A stretch of DNA of 64,000 bases from Solirubrobacter deserti (GCF_027587175.1 NZ_JAPCID010000013.1:62001-126000), one strand, 5' to 3'; shown: positions 8,818 through 17,139, numbered from the stretch's first letter. The notes: generated by a model from the letters alone, not told the origin. Numbers and translations: made by a program.

Positions 8818-10958
8818 CCGACCAGCACGTGCTGCTCGAGCCCGGGACGCCGGTCAACCTCGAGAACTGTCACCGGGAGCCCATCCGCACGCCGGGCGGC
8901 ATCCAGAGCCACGGCGCACTGCTCGCGGCCGACGAACACACCCTGGAAGTCGTGCAGGCCTCCAGCAACGCCGCCCAGCACTTCGGGCGCCCCGTGCTCG
9001 GCGCCTTGCTCGCCGACCTGCTCGGAGCCGACGTCATCGAGCCGCTGCGCGCCCGCGCCGAGGAGGCGACCCCGAACCTGCGCCCGCTGCGCGTCCGCGG
9101 GCTCGACGTGTACGCCTACCGCGCCGCCGACAACGTGCTCGTGGTCGAGATCGAACCCGTCGGGCCGGGAGCCGCGAGCCTCACGCGCTACCAGGAAGAC
9201 GTCGCGCGGGCGCTCACGCTCCTGCAGCACGCGCCCGCGGTCGACGAGCTGCTGTGGAGCGCCGCCCGGATCGTGCGTGACCTGACGGGCTCGGACCGCG
9301 TCTGGGTCTACCGCTTCGAGGCCGACGACCACGGCGTGATCGTGGCCGAGGAGAAGCGCGAGGGGCTCGACGCGTTCCTGCACCTGCACTATCCCGCCGG
9401 CGACATCCCGCCGCAGGCGCGCGCGCTGTTCCTGCAGAACCGGCTGCGCTTCATCCACGACGTGCAGACGCCGGCCACGCCGCTCGAGCCGCTGGTGAAC
9501 CCCCTCACGGGCGAGTGGCTGGACCTGTCCGGCGGCGTGCTGCGCGCGGTCTCGCCGATCCACATCCGTTATCTGAAGAACATGGGCGCGACGGCGTCGA
9601 TGTCGATCGCGCTGTCGGTCGGCGGGCGCCTGTGGGGTCTGATCTCCGGCCACCACTACAGCGGCCCGCTGTTCGTCCCGCACGAGGTGCGCGCGACCTG
9701 CGAGCTGATCGGGATCGTGTGCTCGATGCAGCTGGACGCGCTCGAGCAGCTGGAGGTCAGCCGCCGCCAGACCGCGCTCGGCACGCACCGCTCGGCCGTG
9801 CTTGACCGCGTGGCGGCGTCCTCGAGCATCCTCGACGGGCTCGAGCAGGCGGGCGAGGAGCTGCTGGCGGTGTGCGACGCCGAAGGCGCCGCGATCCGCA
9901 TCGACGGCGACCTGCGGCTCGTGGGCGAGACGCCGGAGGACGTGGCCGGGATCCTGGACGGGCTGGAAGGCGCCGACGTGTTCGCCACCGACAGCTTCGA
10001 GGGCCCGATGCCCGGCGTGCTCGCCGCGCCGCTGGCCGTCGCGCGCGGCAACCACGTCGTCTGGTTCCGCAGCGAGTACGTCCACGAGATCGAGTGGGCG
10101 CACGCGCCCAAGAGCCTCGCGGTCAAGGATCCGGACCGGCTGAACCCCGACGGCTCGTTCCGCACCTGGGCCGAGTCCGTCGAGGGCCGGAGCCGGCCGT
10201 GGACGACGGCCGAGATCGAGTCGGTCGCCGAGCTGCGCAGCGCGCTCGGCACCTTCCTGATCACGCGCGCCGAGCAGCTGGCCGCGCTGAACGCCGAGCT
10301 CGCGCGCTCCAACGAGGAGCTCGACGCGTTCGCGTACGTCGCCGCGCACGACCTCAAGGAGCCGCTGCGCGGGATCTCGAACTTCACGACGTTCCTGGTC
10401 GAGGACTACGAGGACGCGCTCGACGCGGAGGCGCGCGAGCGGCTCGCGACCATCCATCGCCTGTCGCAGCGGATGGCCTCGCTGCTGGATTCCCTGCTCG
10501 AGTACTCGCGGATCGGCCGCGCCGACCTCGACGTGACCGACTTCACGGTCGGCGACGTGCTCGAGGACGCGCTCGACCTGCTCGCGACCAAGCCCGCGAT
10601 CACGGTGAGCGGCGCAGACATGCCGCTGCGCGGAGACCGCATCCGCGTGCGCCAGGCGCTCGTGAACCTGCTCGGCAACGCGGTCAAGTACAGCCCGGAT
10701 GAGCCGCGGATCAGCGTCACCGCGCGGGACGGCGTCGTGTGCGTGAGCGACAACGGGATCGGCATCGCGCCCGAGCACCACGACTCGATCTTCCACGTCT
10801 TCCGCCGCCTGCACGCGCGTGACGCCTACGGCGGCGGCACCGGCGCGGGGCTGACGATCGCCCGCCGGATCGCCGAGCGCCACGGCGGCCGGCTGTGGCT
10901 CGAGCGCTCGGTTCCGGGGGAGGGCTCGAGCTTCTGCTTTACCCTCGAGGGAGACTGA
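8808..10958 (+). CDS. bphP: Bacteriophytochrome histidine kinase (BphP)
   Basis: A 716-residue red/far-red photoreceptor kinase with PAS (about 15-115), GAF (about 135-310), PHY (about 320-510), HisKA (H514 in 'AAHDLKEPLRG') and HATPase_c ('NLLGNAVKYSPD', 'DNGIGIAPEHHD', 'GTGAGLTIARRI'). C21 in 'NLENCHREPIRTPGG' is the expected biliverdin-attachment Cys. GAF landmarks are 'PAGDIPPQAR' (D199, family PASDIP), 'LRAVSPIHIRYLKNMG' and 'GHHYSGP'. The PHY tongue motif, normally PRxSF, reads P447-D-G-S-F451, so the Arg that bonds the GAF Asp in the active state is replaced by Asp. The GTG start overlaps the heme oxygenase end by 10 bp, and the stop overlaps the next ATG (TGATG). Confidence 0.95.
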   Translation: MSVTDQHVLLEPGTPVNLENCHREPIRTPGGIQSHGALLAADEHTLEVVQASSNAAQHFGRPVLGALLADLLGADVIEPLRARAEEATPNLRPLRVRGLDVYAYRAADNVLVVEIEPVGPGAASLTRYQEDVARALTLLQHAPAVDELLWSAARIVRDLTGSDRVWVYRFEADDHGVIVAEEKREGLDAFLHLHYPAGDIPPQARALFLQNRLRFIHDVQTPATPLEPLVNPLTGEWLDLSGGVLRAVSPIHIRYLKNMGATASMSIALSVGGRLWGLISGHHYSGPLFVPHEVRATCELIGIVCSMQLDALEQLEVSRRQTALGTHRSAVLDRVAASSSILDGLEQAGEELLAVCDAEGAAIRIDGDLRLVGETPEDVAGILDGLEGADVFATDSFEGPMPGVLAAPLAVARGNHVVWFRSEYVHEIEWAHAPKSLAVKDPDRLNPDGSFRTWAESVEGRSRPWTTAEIESVAELRSALGTFLITRAEQLAALNAELARSNEELDAFAYVAAHDLKEPLRGISNFTTFLVEDYEDALDAEARERLATIHRLSQRMASLLDSLLEYSRIGRADLDVTDFTVGDVLEDALDLLATKPAITVSGADMPLRGDRIRVRQALVNLLGNAVKYSPDEPRISVTARDGVVCVSDNGIGIAPEHHDSIFHVFRRLHARDAYGGGTGAGLTIARRIAERHGGRLWLERSVPGEGSSFCFTLEGD

Positions 10959-11386
10959 TGGAAGCCCGCGCCCTGCAACCGCTCGCCGTCATCGAGGACA
11001 GCGACGAGGACTTCGAGGCGCTCTCCCGCGTGCTGCGCGAGACGACCGCGTACGACGGCGTCAAGCGCTACGTCAGCGGTGAGGAAGCGCTCGCCGGCCT
11101 GCTCGAAGGGCGGGACCGCCGCCCGGCGCTGATTCTCCTCGACCTCAATCTGCCCGGCATCCGCGGTATCGACGTGCTGGCCGCGCTCAAGCGCGACCGG
11201 CGCGTGCGCGCGGTGCCCGTGATCGTGCTGTCCGGGTCCTCGCGCGAGGAGGACGTCGACGCCGCCTACGACGCCGGCGCGAACGCGTACCTGAGCAAGC
11301 CGCTGGACTACACGGAGCTGCGCCGGATCGTGCTCAGCCTGCACGAGTTCTGGCGCGTCGCCTCATTGCCAGGGCAAGGGGAATGA
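10958..11386 (+). CDS. Single-domain response regulator (Rcp1/CheY-like)
   Basis: A 142-residue receiver domain with no output domain. Phosphorylation site D62 lies in 'LILLDLNLPGI', the acidic pocket is 'VIEDSDEDFE', and the conserved Lys is K114 in 'AYLSKPLD'. The 'EDSDEDFEAL' opening and small size match the regulators encoded next to phytochromes (Rcp1/BphR type), so BphP is the likely partner. The ATG overlaps the BphP stop, with a GAGGGAG ribosome site just upstream. The gene overlaps the following phosphatase start by 4 bases. A regulator lacking an output domain must act on another protein, and the downstream phosphatase is an obvious candidate (inference). Confidence 0.9.
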   Translation: MEARALQPLAVIEDSDEDFEALSRVLRETTAYDGVKRYVSGEEALAGLLEGRDRRPALILLDLNLPGIRGIDVLAALKRDRRVRAVPVIVLSGSSREEDVDAAYDAGANAYLSKPLDYTELRRIVLSLHEFWRVASLPGQGE

Positions 11387-12981
11387 CGCCGGCGCCGGCA
11401 ACGGTGCTCGTCGTCGACGACAGCCCCGAGAACCGCTACGCGATCCGCCGCTACCTCGCTCGCCCCGAGTTCGACGTGTGGGAGGCCGAGACCGGCACGC
11501 AGGGCCTCGAGCTGGCCGCGCGCGACCCGGACCTGATCGTGCTCGACGTCCACCTGCCCGACATCAACGGCTTCGACGTCTGCCGCCGGCTCAAGGAGGA
11601 CGAGAGCACCCGCCACATCCCGGTGCTGCAGCGCTCGCAGTCGCACGTGGACGACGCCGCGCGCGTGTACGGGCTCGAGAGCGGCGCCGACGCCTACCTG
11701 ACCGAGCCGGTCGACCCGTCCGTGCTGGTCGCCACCGCCCGCGCGCTGCTGCGCGTGCGCCGGGCGGAGAACCGGCTGCGGCTGCTCAGCGAGATCGGCG
11801 TCGCGCTCTCGCAGGCGCTCACCCGCGTCGAGGTCGTGCGGGCCGTCGCCGACGCGTTGCGCGCGCACCTCGGCGCGCGCGACGCGACGCTGTGGCTCTG
11901 GGACGAGAGCCGGCGCTGGTTGCAGCTCGCGCACACGACGCTGCCGCAGGTGGAGCCGCGGCTGGCGGCGCTGCCGTTCGACGCCGAGATGCCGATCGCG
12001 CACGCCGCGCGCACCGGGGAGGCGTCCTTCGGCGACGAGCAGGCGTTGGCGCGGACGAACCCCGAGCTGGTCGAGGTCTTCCGCGGCAACGGCGGGGGCA
12101 GCTGGGCGGCGGTGCCGCTCGTCGCCTACGGCAACCGCCTGGGCGCGCTGGCCGTCGCCTTCGGCGGCGAGGAGCCGCTGCCGGACGCGGACCGCAACCT
12201 GCTCGCGGCGCTGGCCCAGCAGTGCGCGCAGGCGCTCGAGCGCGCCGGCCTGTACGAGCACCAGCACCACATCGCGACCACGCTGCAGGACGGGCTGCTG
12301 CCGCGTTCGCTGCCCGAGATCCCGGGCGCGGAGCTCGCGGCGCGCTACAACGCCGGCGCGCGCGCGATGGACGTCGGCGGCGACTTCTACGACGTCTTCC
12401 CGCGCGGCGAGGACTGGCTGATGGTGATCGGCGACGTCTGCGGCCGCGGCGCCGAGGCCGCCGCGCTGACGGGGCTCGCCCGGCACACCATCCGCGCGCA
12501 GGCCCAGCACCGCGAGAGCCCTTCGGACATCCTGTTCGCCCTGCACGACGCGATCGTCGCCGAGGTCGGGCGGGAGGCGTCGCGCTTCGTCACCGCGGGC
12601 TGCGTGCTGCTGCGCCCGGACGGCACCGTCACGGCCGCGTTCGCCGGGCACCCGCCGGGCCTGATCGCGCGCGCCTCGGGGGAGGTGGACGAGCTGCCGA
12701 CCACGGGGCCGCTGCTCGGCCTGCTCGAGCACCTGCGGATCACCGACGTCGAGGCGCAGCTGCACCCCGGTGACGCGCTGGTGCTCTACACCGACGGCGT
12801 GACCGAGGCCCGTCGCGGTCGCGACCTGTTCGGCGAGGAGCGCCTGGCGGCGCTGCTGGCCGAAGCCGGGCCGCGCGGACTGAGCGCGGGGGAGATCGCC
12901 GACTCGATCGGCGCCGCGGCCACCGCGCACGCCGGCACCACCGAGGACGACACCGCGATCCTCGTCCTGCGCCACCAGTAG
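11383..12981 (+). CDS. REC-GAF-SpoIIE serine phosphatase (RsbU-like)
   Basis: A 532-residue protein with a receiver domain (1-120, D55 in 'LIVLDVHLPDINGF'), a GAF domain (about 140-290) and a PP2C/SpoIIE phosphatase domain (about 320-532; 'MDVGGDFYDVF', 'GDVCGRGAEAA', 'YTDGVTEAR', 'EDDTAILVLR'). SpoIIE phosphatases of this kind dephosphorylate anti-sigma-factor antagonists in the general stress pathway. The receiver lacks the usual Lys: the position reads 'AYLTEPVD', with E108. Phosphorylation-coupled switching may therefore differ. As last gene of the five-gene operon it is the probable output, which would link red light to a partner-switching sigma pathway; no antagonist, anti-sigma or sigma gene for such a pathway lies beside it. 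Confidence 0.9.
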   Translation: MTPAPATVLVVDDSPENRYAIRRYLARPEFDVWEAETGTQGLELAARDPDLIVLDVHLPDINGFDVCRRLKEDESTRHIPVLQRSQSHVDDAARVYGLESGADAYLTEPVDPSVLVATARALLRVRRAENRLRLLSEIGVALSQALTRVEVVRAVADALRAHLGARDATLWLWDESRRWLQLAHTTLPQVEPRLAALPFDAEMPIAHAARTGEASFGDEQALARTNPELVEVFRGNGGGSWAAVPLVAYGNRLGALAVAFGGEEPLPDADRNLLAALAQQCAQALERAGLYEHQHHIATTLQDGLLPRSLPEIPGAELAARYNAGARAMDVGGDFYDVFPRGEDWLMVIGDVCGRGAEAAALTGLARHTIRAQAQHRESPSDILFALHDAIVAEVGREASRFVTAGCVLLRPDGTVTAAFAGHPPGLIARASGEVDELPTTGPLLGLLEHLRITDVEAQLHPGDALVLYTDGVTEARRGRDLFGEERLAALLAEAGPRGLSAGEIADSIGAAATAHAGTTEDDTAILVLRHQ

Positions 12982-12994
12982 ACTCGCCGCCGCT

Positions 12995-13750
12995 GTGGCG
13001 ACCGTCGAGGAGCTCCGGACCCGGCTGCGCGTCTACCGGTGGGGGCAGGGCCGCGCCGCCAAGGCGCTCGCCACCCGCTTCGCGCTGCAGCCGATCGACG
13101 CCGTGACGAGCGGGCTGTGGCGCGGCCGCGGCTGGCTCGCGGCGGCCTCTCCCGCAGGGTTGGAGCTGCTGCGGCGCCCATGGGTGATGGGCCGCGCGCG
13201 CGACGTGCGCTTCCCGTGGCGAGAGCTGACGGCCGTCGAGACGGGTGGTTCGGGCATGTCGCTGCGGCTCACGTTCGGCGAGCGCGAGGTGCGCCTGGCG
13301 GCGCTCGGCCCGCCGGACGAGTACGCGCGCTTCGTCGACGCCGCGCGCCGCCACCTGCCCGGGCACGAGGCACCGTCCATGGCCGCCGAGGACGTGCGCG
13401 CGGCCGCGCGGGCCGCACTCGGCCGCTGGCGCACGCTCGAGCTCGACGCGAGCATCGTCGCGCTGCCCGAGCAGCTCGAGCCGGACGAGAAGGTAGAGCT
13501 GATCGCGTCGGCCGTGCGCGACTTCAGCGGCCTGCTGGTCCTCACCGACCGCCGCCTGCTGCTGCTGAACCGTGAGCCGCGCCGGCCGCCGCGCGAGTGG
13601 TCGGCGCACCGCTCGTGGATCAAGGCCGTGCACGTCGTCGAGGGCGGGCTCGAGCTGGATCTCGGGGTCGAGACGGTGGCGCTGACCGTTGTGCGGCCCG
13701 ACGAGCGGATCGAGGAGCTGGCCGAGCGGCTGCAGCGGACCGCTCCATGA
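12995..13750 (+). CDS. Hypothetical protein with bacterial PH-like domain
   Basis: A 251-residue soluble protein I cannot name. Its C-terminal third has the 'GLLVLTDRRLLLL' strand pair followed by basic residues and 'SWIKAVHVVEGGLELDLG', which is how bacterial PH-like (YokE/short PH) domains look. The N-terminal part has a second similar block ('GWLAAASPAGLELL...RELTAVET'), so it may hold two such domains. No signal peptide or membrane helix is visible. It begins with GTG 13 bp after the phosphatase stop, so it may belong to that transcript. Bacterial PH-like domains bind lipids or proteins; no partner is known here. Confidence 0.6.
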   Translation: MATVEELRTRLRVYRWGQGRAAKALATRFALQPIDAVTSGLWRGRGWLAAASPAGLELLRRPWVMGRARDVRFPWRELTAVETGGSGMSLRLTFGEREVRLAALGPPDEYARFVDAARRHLPGHEAPSMAAEDVRAAARAALGRWRTLELDASIVALPEQLEPDEKVELIASAVRDFSGLLVLTDRRLLLLNREPRRPPREWSAHRSWIKAVHVVEGGLELDLGVETVALTVVRPDERIEELAERLQRTAP

Positions 13751-13775
13751 GCATTGAGTGTACGGTGGGATCCGC

Positions 13776-14201
13776 ATGCACGTCACGGCCGGACACATTC
13801 AGGACTGGATCCAGACGCACGACGCGCTCGTGTGCACGCTTCCATGGTTTCCGGCTGTACAGGACTGGTCGGCGATCGACCACGTGCGTGTTCATCTCGA
13901 CGACGCCGACCTGTGGGACCACCTGGCCCGCACGCCGGTCGGCACCCACGAGCACGCGTTCTTCGCCTGGGCGGCCGGCGAGCCGGGCGTGATCGCGCCG
14001 CTGCGCGCGATCGTCCGCGACGTCGACGTGCTCACCTGGGGCGTCCGCGGCTGGCGCTACTTCTGCGGCACCTGGCGTGAGCGCGGAGGGTGGACGCTCG
14101 CGCCGTCGGACTTCGGCGCCTACGCGGGCGGCGATCACCTGACGCTGCGGTCCGGAAGAAGACCCGCGCGGTCACAGACCGGCGGCGTCGCGCGTCTATA
14201 G
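13776..14201 (+). CDS. Hypothetical protein
   Basis: About 141 residues, soluble, rich in Trp and His ('IQDWIQTHDALVCTLPWFPAVQDW', split at the repeated Trp), with a basic unstructured tail. I do not recognise a family. The ATG at 13776 is preceded by GGTGGGA at a good spacing; a GTG at 13758 is also open. It follows the PH-like gene by 25 bp on the same strand. A perfect 12-bp hairpin lies 90 bp downstream and may end the transcript. Codon use looks like the surroundings, and there is no homology cue to function. Confidence 0.5.
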   Translation: MHVTAGHIQDWIQTHDALVCTLPWFPAVQDWSAIDHVRVHLDDADLWDHLARTPVGTHEHAFFAWAAGEPGVIAPLRAIVRDVDVLTWGVRGWRYFCGTWRERGGWTLAPSDFGAYAGGDHLTLRSGRRPARSQTGGVARL

Positions 14202-14291
14202 AGGTGTAGCCCCCTCCGTGTGCCCCCGCCGTTCCGCCGTCTGACCAGCGGCGCTGCCCGGCGCCTTCAACGCAGGCGGAGACCGCCGCCG

Positions 14292-14321
14292 GCCGGGGGA
14301 GCGACCCGACGCTCCCCCGGC
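14292..14321 (+). terminator. Perfect 12-bp hairpin, candidate terminator
   Basis: GCCGGGGGAGCG (14292-14303) pairs perfectly with CGCTCCCCCGGC (14310-14321) around a 6-base loop. It lies between the hypothetical gene ending at 14201 and the membrane gene at 14344, without a T tract, as is common for terminators in high-GC actinobacteria. It could instead be a regulatory hairpin in the leader of the next gene, since it ends only 22 bp before that start. Confidence 0.5.
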
Positions 14322-14343
14322 ACGGCCGCGACATACTCAGTCC

Positions 14344-14835
14344 ATGCGGATCGCGATGCGCGTGCTGGTCGGGTTGTCGTTACCGGCGCTCGCCTTCGGC
14401 TGGCTCACGAGCGCGCGGCTGCTGGAGCCGCCTGCCGTGGAGCCGCTCACCGCCGCTGGGGCCTTCGCCCTCGCGGGGCTGCTCGGCGCCGTCGTCGCCG
14501 GCGTCGCCGCCACGTTTCGCGCGCTGCTCACCGGGCGTCCCGTCGGGCTGTTGGGGCTGTCGGCGACGGGCGTGGCCGGGCTGGTGCTGTACGTCGAGGC
14601 GGTGCGGCACGTCGAGGGCAACCTCGCCGTCGACGTGTGGCCGTACGTGCTGTTCGCGTGGGCCGAGTACTTCGGCGGAGCGCTGGCGCTCGTCGTGCTC
14701 GTTCGCGCGCTCGCGGGCCTGTGGTCGATGCCCGAGCTGCCCATGCTGCCCCGGCGCGCCACGATCGTCGCCCTGCTGCTGATCAGCGCGCTTCCCGCCG
14801 CGCACGAGGCGCACCGGCCCTGGACCTGGATTTGA
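14344..14835 (+). CDS. Hypothetical integral membrane protein
   Basis: A 163-residue protein with about five hydrophobic segments (roughly residues 5-22, 33-58, 66-85, 98-120 and 138-155). The loops are short and there is no enzyme motif. I do not recognise the family; it is likely a small inner-membrane protein. The ATG at 14344 is followed by another in-frame ATG at 14356, so the exact start is open. It lies 30 bp before the M15-like peptidase gene and may share its transcript. Confidence 0.6.
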   Translation: MRIAMRVLVGLSLPALAFGWLTSARLLEPPAVEPLTAAGAFALAGLLGAVVAGVAATFRALLTGRPVGLLGLSATGVAGLVLYVEAVRHVEGNLAVDVWPYVLFAWAEYFGGALALVVLVRALAGLWSMPELPMLPRRATIVALLLISALPAAHEAHRPWTWI

Positions 14836-14865
14836 GCTTCGGCGCCGGCATGCCGATGCAAAGGC

Positions 14866-15483
14866 ATGCTGGCCCGCTTGCTCGCGCTCGTCGTCGTCCT
14901 CGGCCTGAGCGCGCCCGCCGCGGCGCGCGCCTACGAGTCGCCCGTCGCCTACACCGCCGTCTCTCACAATCCCGCCGACGCGCTCGCCGAGCTCCCGCTC
15001 GAGGACTCGACCTACGACCCCGCGACCAAGTGCTCGGCGCGCCGGAAGCCCGGCATGACCGCGTTCGTGGCGTGGCTCACGCGCCACGCCGAAGGCGCAT
15101 TCTGGGGCACCTACCGCTGCGAGAAGTGGGGCAAGCGCTCGGCCTCGCTGCACGCCGAGGGGCGCGCCGTCGACTGGGCGCTGGACGTCGACGTCCCCCT
15201 CCAGCGCCGCGCCGCCGAGAAGCTGATCGCGCTCTTTCTCGCCCCGGACCGCCTCGGCCAGCCGCAGGCGCTCGCGCGCCGCATGGGCGTCGAGGAGATC
15301 ATCTGGGACTGCAGCTACTGGGGCGCCGGCATGGCCTCGTTCCGCCCGTACTCGCCGTGCCTGTCCAAGCGCGGCAAGCTGCGCACGCACGTCAACAAGA
15401 CGGTCGCTCACCGCGACCACCTGCACCTCGGCCTGACCAAGGCCGGCGCGGCCAAGAAGACCTCCTTCTGGACGCAGCGCTAG
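14866..15483 (+). CDS. Secreted M15-like peptidase (D-Ala-D-Ala carboxypeptidase fold)
   Basis: A 205-residue exported protein. A signal peptide is visible (residues 1-22, cleavage near 'AAARA-YE'). The mature part has the two zinc-site motifs of the M15/VanY/hedgehog fold: 'SLHAEGRAVDWALDV' (H...D) and, near the end, 'HRDHLHLGL'. Four Cys in the mature part probably form disulfides. Members cleave peptidoglycan stem peptides, but some have lost activity; here the His-Asp and His-x-x-His ligands look intact. An AAAGG ribosome site precedes the ATG. The gene overlaps the stop of the convergent TetR gene by 4 bases. Confidence 0.75.
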   Translation: MLARLLALVVVLGLSAPAAARAYESPVAYTAVSHNPADALAELPLEDSTYDPATKCSARRKPGMTAFVAWLTRHAEGAFWGTYRCEKWGKRSASLHAEGRAVDWALDVDVPLQRRAAEKLIALFLAPDRLGQPQALARRMGVEEIIWDCSYWGAGMASFRPYSPCLSKRGKLRTHVNKTVAHRDHLHLGLTKAGAAKKTSFWTQR

Positions 15484-15986
15484 CGCGGCGCGAACGCGCT
15501 CAGCCCGACACGCCACGCCTCGTCGAGGTCGGCGTGCGGCGGGAAGCGGCCGGCCAGCTCGAGCGTGACCATGCCGTGGGCGAACGCCCAGGCCGCGCGG
15601 GCGCGGTCCGGGTCGCCGCCCACCGCGGCGACGAGCGGCGCCGCCGTGCGGGCCTCCAGCCCGTCCGGCAGCTCGGCGCGGGGGAGCGGGCCGTCCGTCA
15701 TCAGGCGGTAGAGGGCGGGCTCGCGCAGGGCGAACGCGCGGTACACGCGCCCGAGCTCCACGAGGTCGGTGCCGACGCGCTCGAGCGCCTCCGCCTGCTC
15801 GGCGAAGCCCTGCGCGATCAGCCCGACCTCGATCGCGCGCTTGCCCGCGAAGTGCTTGTACAGCGACGGCGCCTTGATCGAGAGCGCCTGCGCGATCCGG
15901 GCGACGGTCAGCGCGGCCTCGCCCTCGGCCGCGAGCAGCGCCCGGGCCGCGGCGAGGATCTCACGCTGGCGCGGGGTGTCAGCCAC
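15480..15986 (-). CDS. TetR family transcriptional regulator
   Basis: A 168-residue repressor. The N-terminal helix-turn-helix is typical ('ILAAARALLAAEG', 'LTVARIAQALSIKAPSLYKHF'), followed by a ligand domain of the WHG type that ends 'AFAHGMVTLELAGRFP'. It is the second gene of a two-gene operon after the DUF4260 gene, with an 8-bp overlap. Palindromic half-sites just upstream of that operon are the likely operator, so it probably represses its own operon and thereby the DUF4260 membrane protein. The inducer is unknown. Confidence 0.85.
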   Translation of the reverse strand: MADTPRQREILAAARALLAAEGEAALTVARIAQALSIKAPSLYKHFAGKRAIEVGLIAQGFAEQAEALERVGTDLVELGRVYRAFALREPALYRLMTDGPLPRAELPDGLEARTAAPLVAAVGGDPDRARAAWAFAHGMVTLELAGRFPPHADLDEAWRVGLSAFAPR

Positions 15987-16356
15987 CGCGCTGGAACCCG
16001 TCCTTGACGCGCAGGCCGTAGCCGAGGGCGCGGTCGACGGCGACGTGGGCCGCCCACGCGAGGCCGAGCACGAACCAGCCGAGCGCGATCACGCCCGTCG
16101 CGGCCACGGCCATCAGCGTCACGGGACCCCAGTACATGTGCAGCACGTTGTACAGCGGCACGGCGCGCGGGTTCAGCCGCCCCTGGCTCATGCCGCCGAA
16201 GAGGGCGACGTCCGGCGCGAGCATCCCGATCACGGCCGGGAGCCACAGCCCGTGCTTGACCGCCTCGAACACGAGGAAGGCGAGCAGGGCGAGCGCCCAC
16301 ACCGCGTCCAGCGCGCGGCGGCCGGCGGGCTTCGAGTCGATGGTCATCGCAGTCAT
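15979..16356 (-). CDS. DUF4260 family membrane protein
   Basis: A 125-residue protein with about four membrane helices and the DUF4260 C-terminal signature 'AAHVAVDRALGYGLRVKDGF'. The function of the family is unknown; it is often encoded beside TetR regulators, as here. The ATG at 16356 follows AGGGAG at a 7-base spacing. The 3' end overlaps the TetR start by 8 bp. Expression is probably controlled by the TetR protein through CTAA-N5-TTAG sites that begin 13 bp upstream of the start. Confidence 0.75.
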   Translation of the reverse strand: MTAMTIDSKPAGRRALDAVWALALLAFLVFEAVKHGLWLPAVIGMLAPDVALFGGMSQGRLNPRAVPLYNVLHMYWGPVTLMAVAATGVIALGWFVLGLAWAAHVAVDRALGYGLRVKDGFQRGG

Positions 16357-16368
16357 TTCTGGCTCCCT

Positions 16369-16409
16369 GGCTAATAGTGTTAGACATTAGTGTAGCTAAC
16401 GTCGTTAGC
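16369..16409 (-). promoter_or_regulatory. Probable TetR operator: repeated CTAA-N5-TTAG palindromes
   Basis: Two copies of CTAA-N5-TTAG lie at 16371-16383 and 16396-16408. The second is embedded in the perfect palindrome GCTAACGTCGTTAGC (16395-16409). Between them is the inverse arrangement TTAG-N5-CTAA (16387-16399). The A+T-rich block stands out in a G+C-rich region and lies between the DUF4260/TetR operon and the divergent gene at 16445, so it may regulate both. Confidence 0.75.
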
Positions 16410-16444
16410 CAGTCAAGGGCGGCAAATCGGGTACGCCGATCCGT

Positions 16445-17128
16445 ATGCGGGTCGCGCTGGTCATCCTCGCCGCGGCGCTCGCCGCCCTCGCGGCGGCGGT
16501 CGTCTACACGCGCGCCGAGGACGACGCACAGGCGCCCGCGCCCCGCGCGAGCGCCACCCCGGGCTACGAGCAACGCGCCCAGCTCGCCGAGCGCATCAGC
16601 CGCAGCCGGACCCAGCTCGCCGGCGTGGGCGTGTACCTGGGGCGCACGGAGCTCGGCGCCTCCTGCGTGCGCGTCTCGCTGATCAACCCCACGCCGCCCA
16701 ACACCGCCTACGTCGAGCGGCGCTTTCCCGGCGCCTGCGTCGACGGGCCACCCGCCCAGCCGGAGAAGACGTGCCGCGAAACCGCGCGCGGCCTCACCCT
16801 CGACGGCGACGTCAACGTGCCGGAGCTGATCGACCTGCCCGTGCCCGAAGCGTCACAGCGCGTGCTCGCGAGCGAGCTCGTCTACACCACGGCCTGCCTG
16901 GGCGACGAGGAGACCGAGCCGTGGGCGCCCGCGGGCGCGCCGGATACGTTGCTGCGCGTGGTCGCCCAGTGCCCGCGCCCGGGGGAGCGGGTGCGAGCGG
17001 GGACCGAGGTGGCGCTGCAGGCGGCCGTCGTGCTGCCCGGCGACTTCCGCCACCAGGTCGGCGCGCTCGACGAGGCCGCAACCGGCACCGCGTCGCCGTG
17101 CGGCGACGGCCGCAACCCGCGCGGCTGA
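16445..17128 (+). CDS. Membrane-anchored hypothetical protein with PASTA-like domain
   Basis: A 227-residue protein. Residues 1-21 form a signal anchor ('VALVILAAALAALAAAVVYT'). A middle Cys-containing domain is followed by a PASTA-like region: 'VPELIDLPVPEASQRVLAS...RVVAQCPRPGERVRAGTEVAL'. PASTA domains occur outside the membrane on cell-wall kinases and penicillin-binding proteins, where they bind peptidoglycan fragments. No kinase or transpeptidase domain is present here. It diverges from the DUF4260/TetR operon across the palindromic operator, and a strong terminator hairpin follows. Its function is unknown. Confidence 0.6.
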   Translation: MRVALVILAAALAALAAAVVYTRAEDDAQAPAPRASATPGYEQRAQLAERISRSRTQLAGVGVYLGRTELGASCVRVSLINPTPPNTAYVERRFPGACVDGPPAQPEKTCRETARGLTLDGDVNVPELIDLPVPEASQRVLASELVYTTACLGDEETEPWAPAGAPDTLLRVVAQCPRPGERVRAGTEVALQAAVVLPGDFRHQVGALDEAATGTASPCGDGRNPRG

Positions 17129-17139
17129 CCGGCTCCCAC

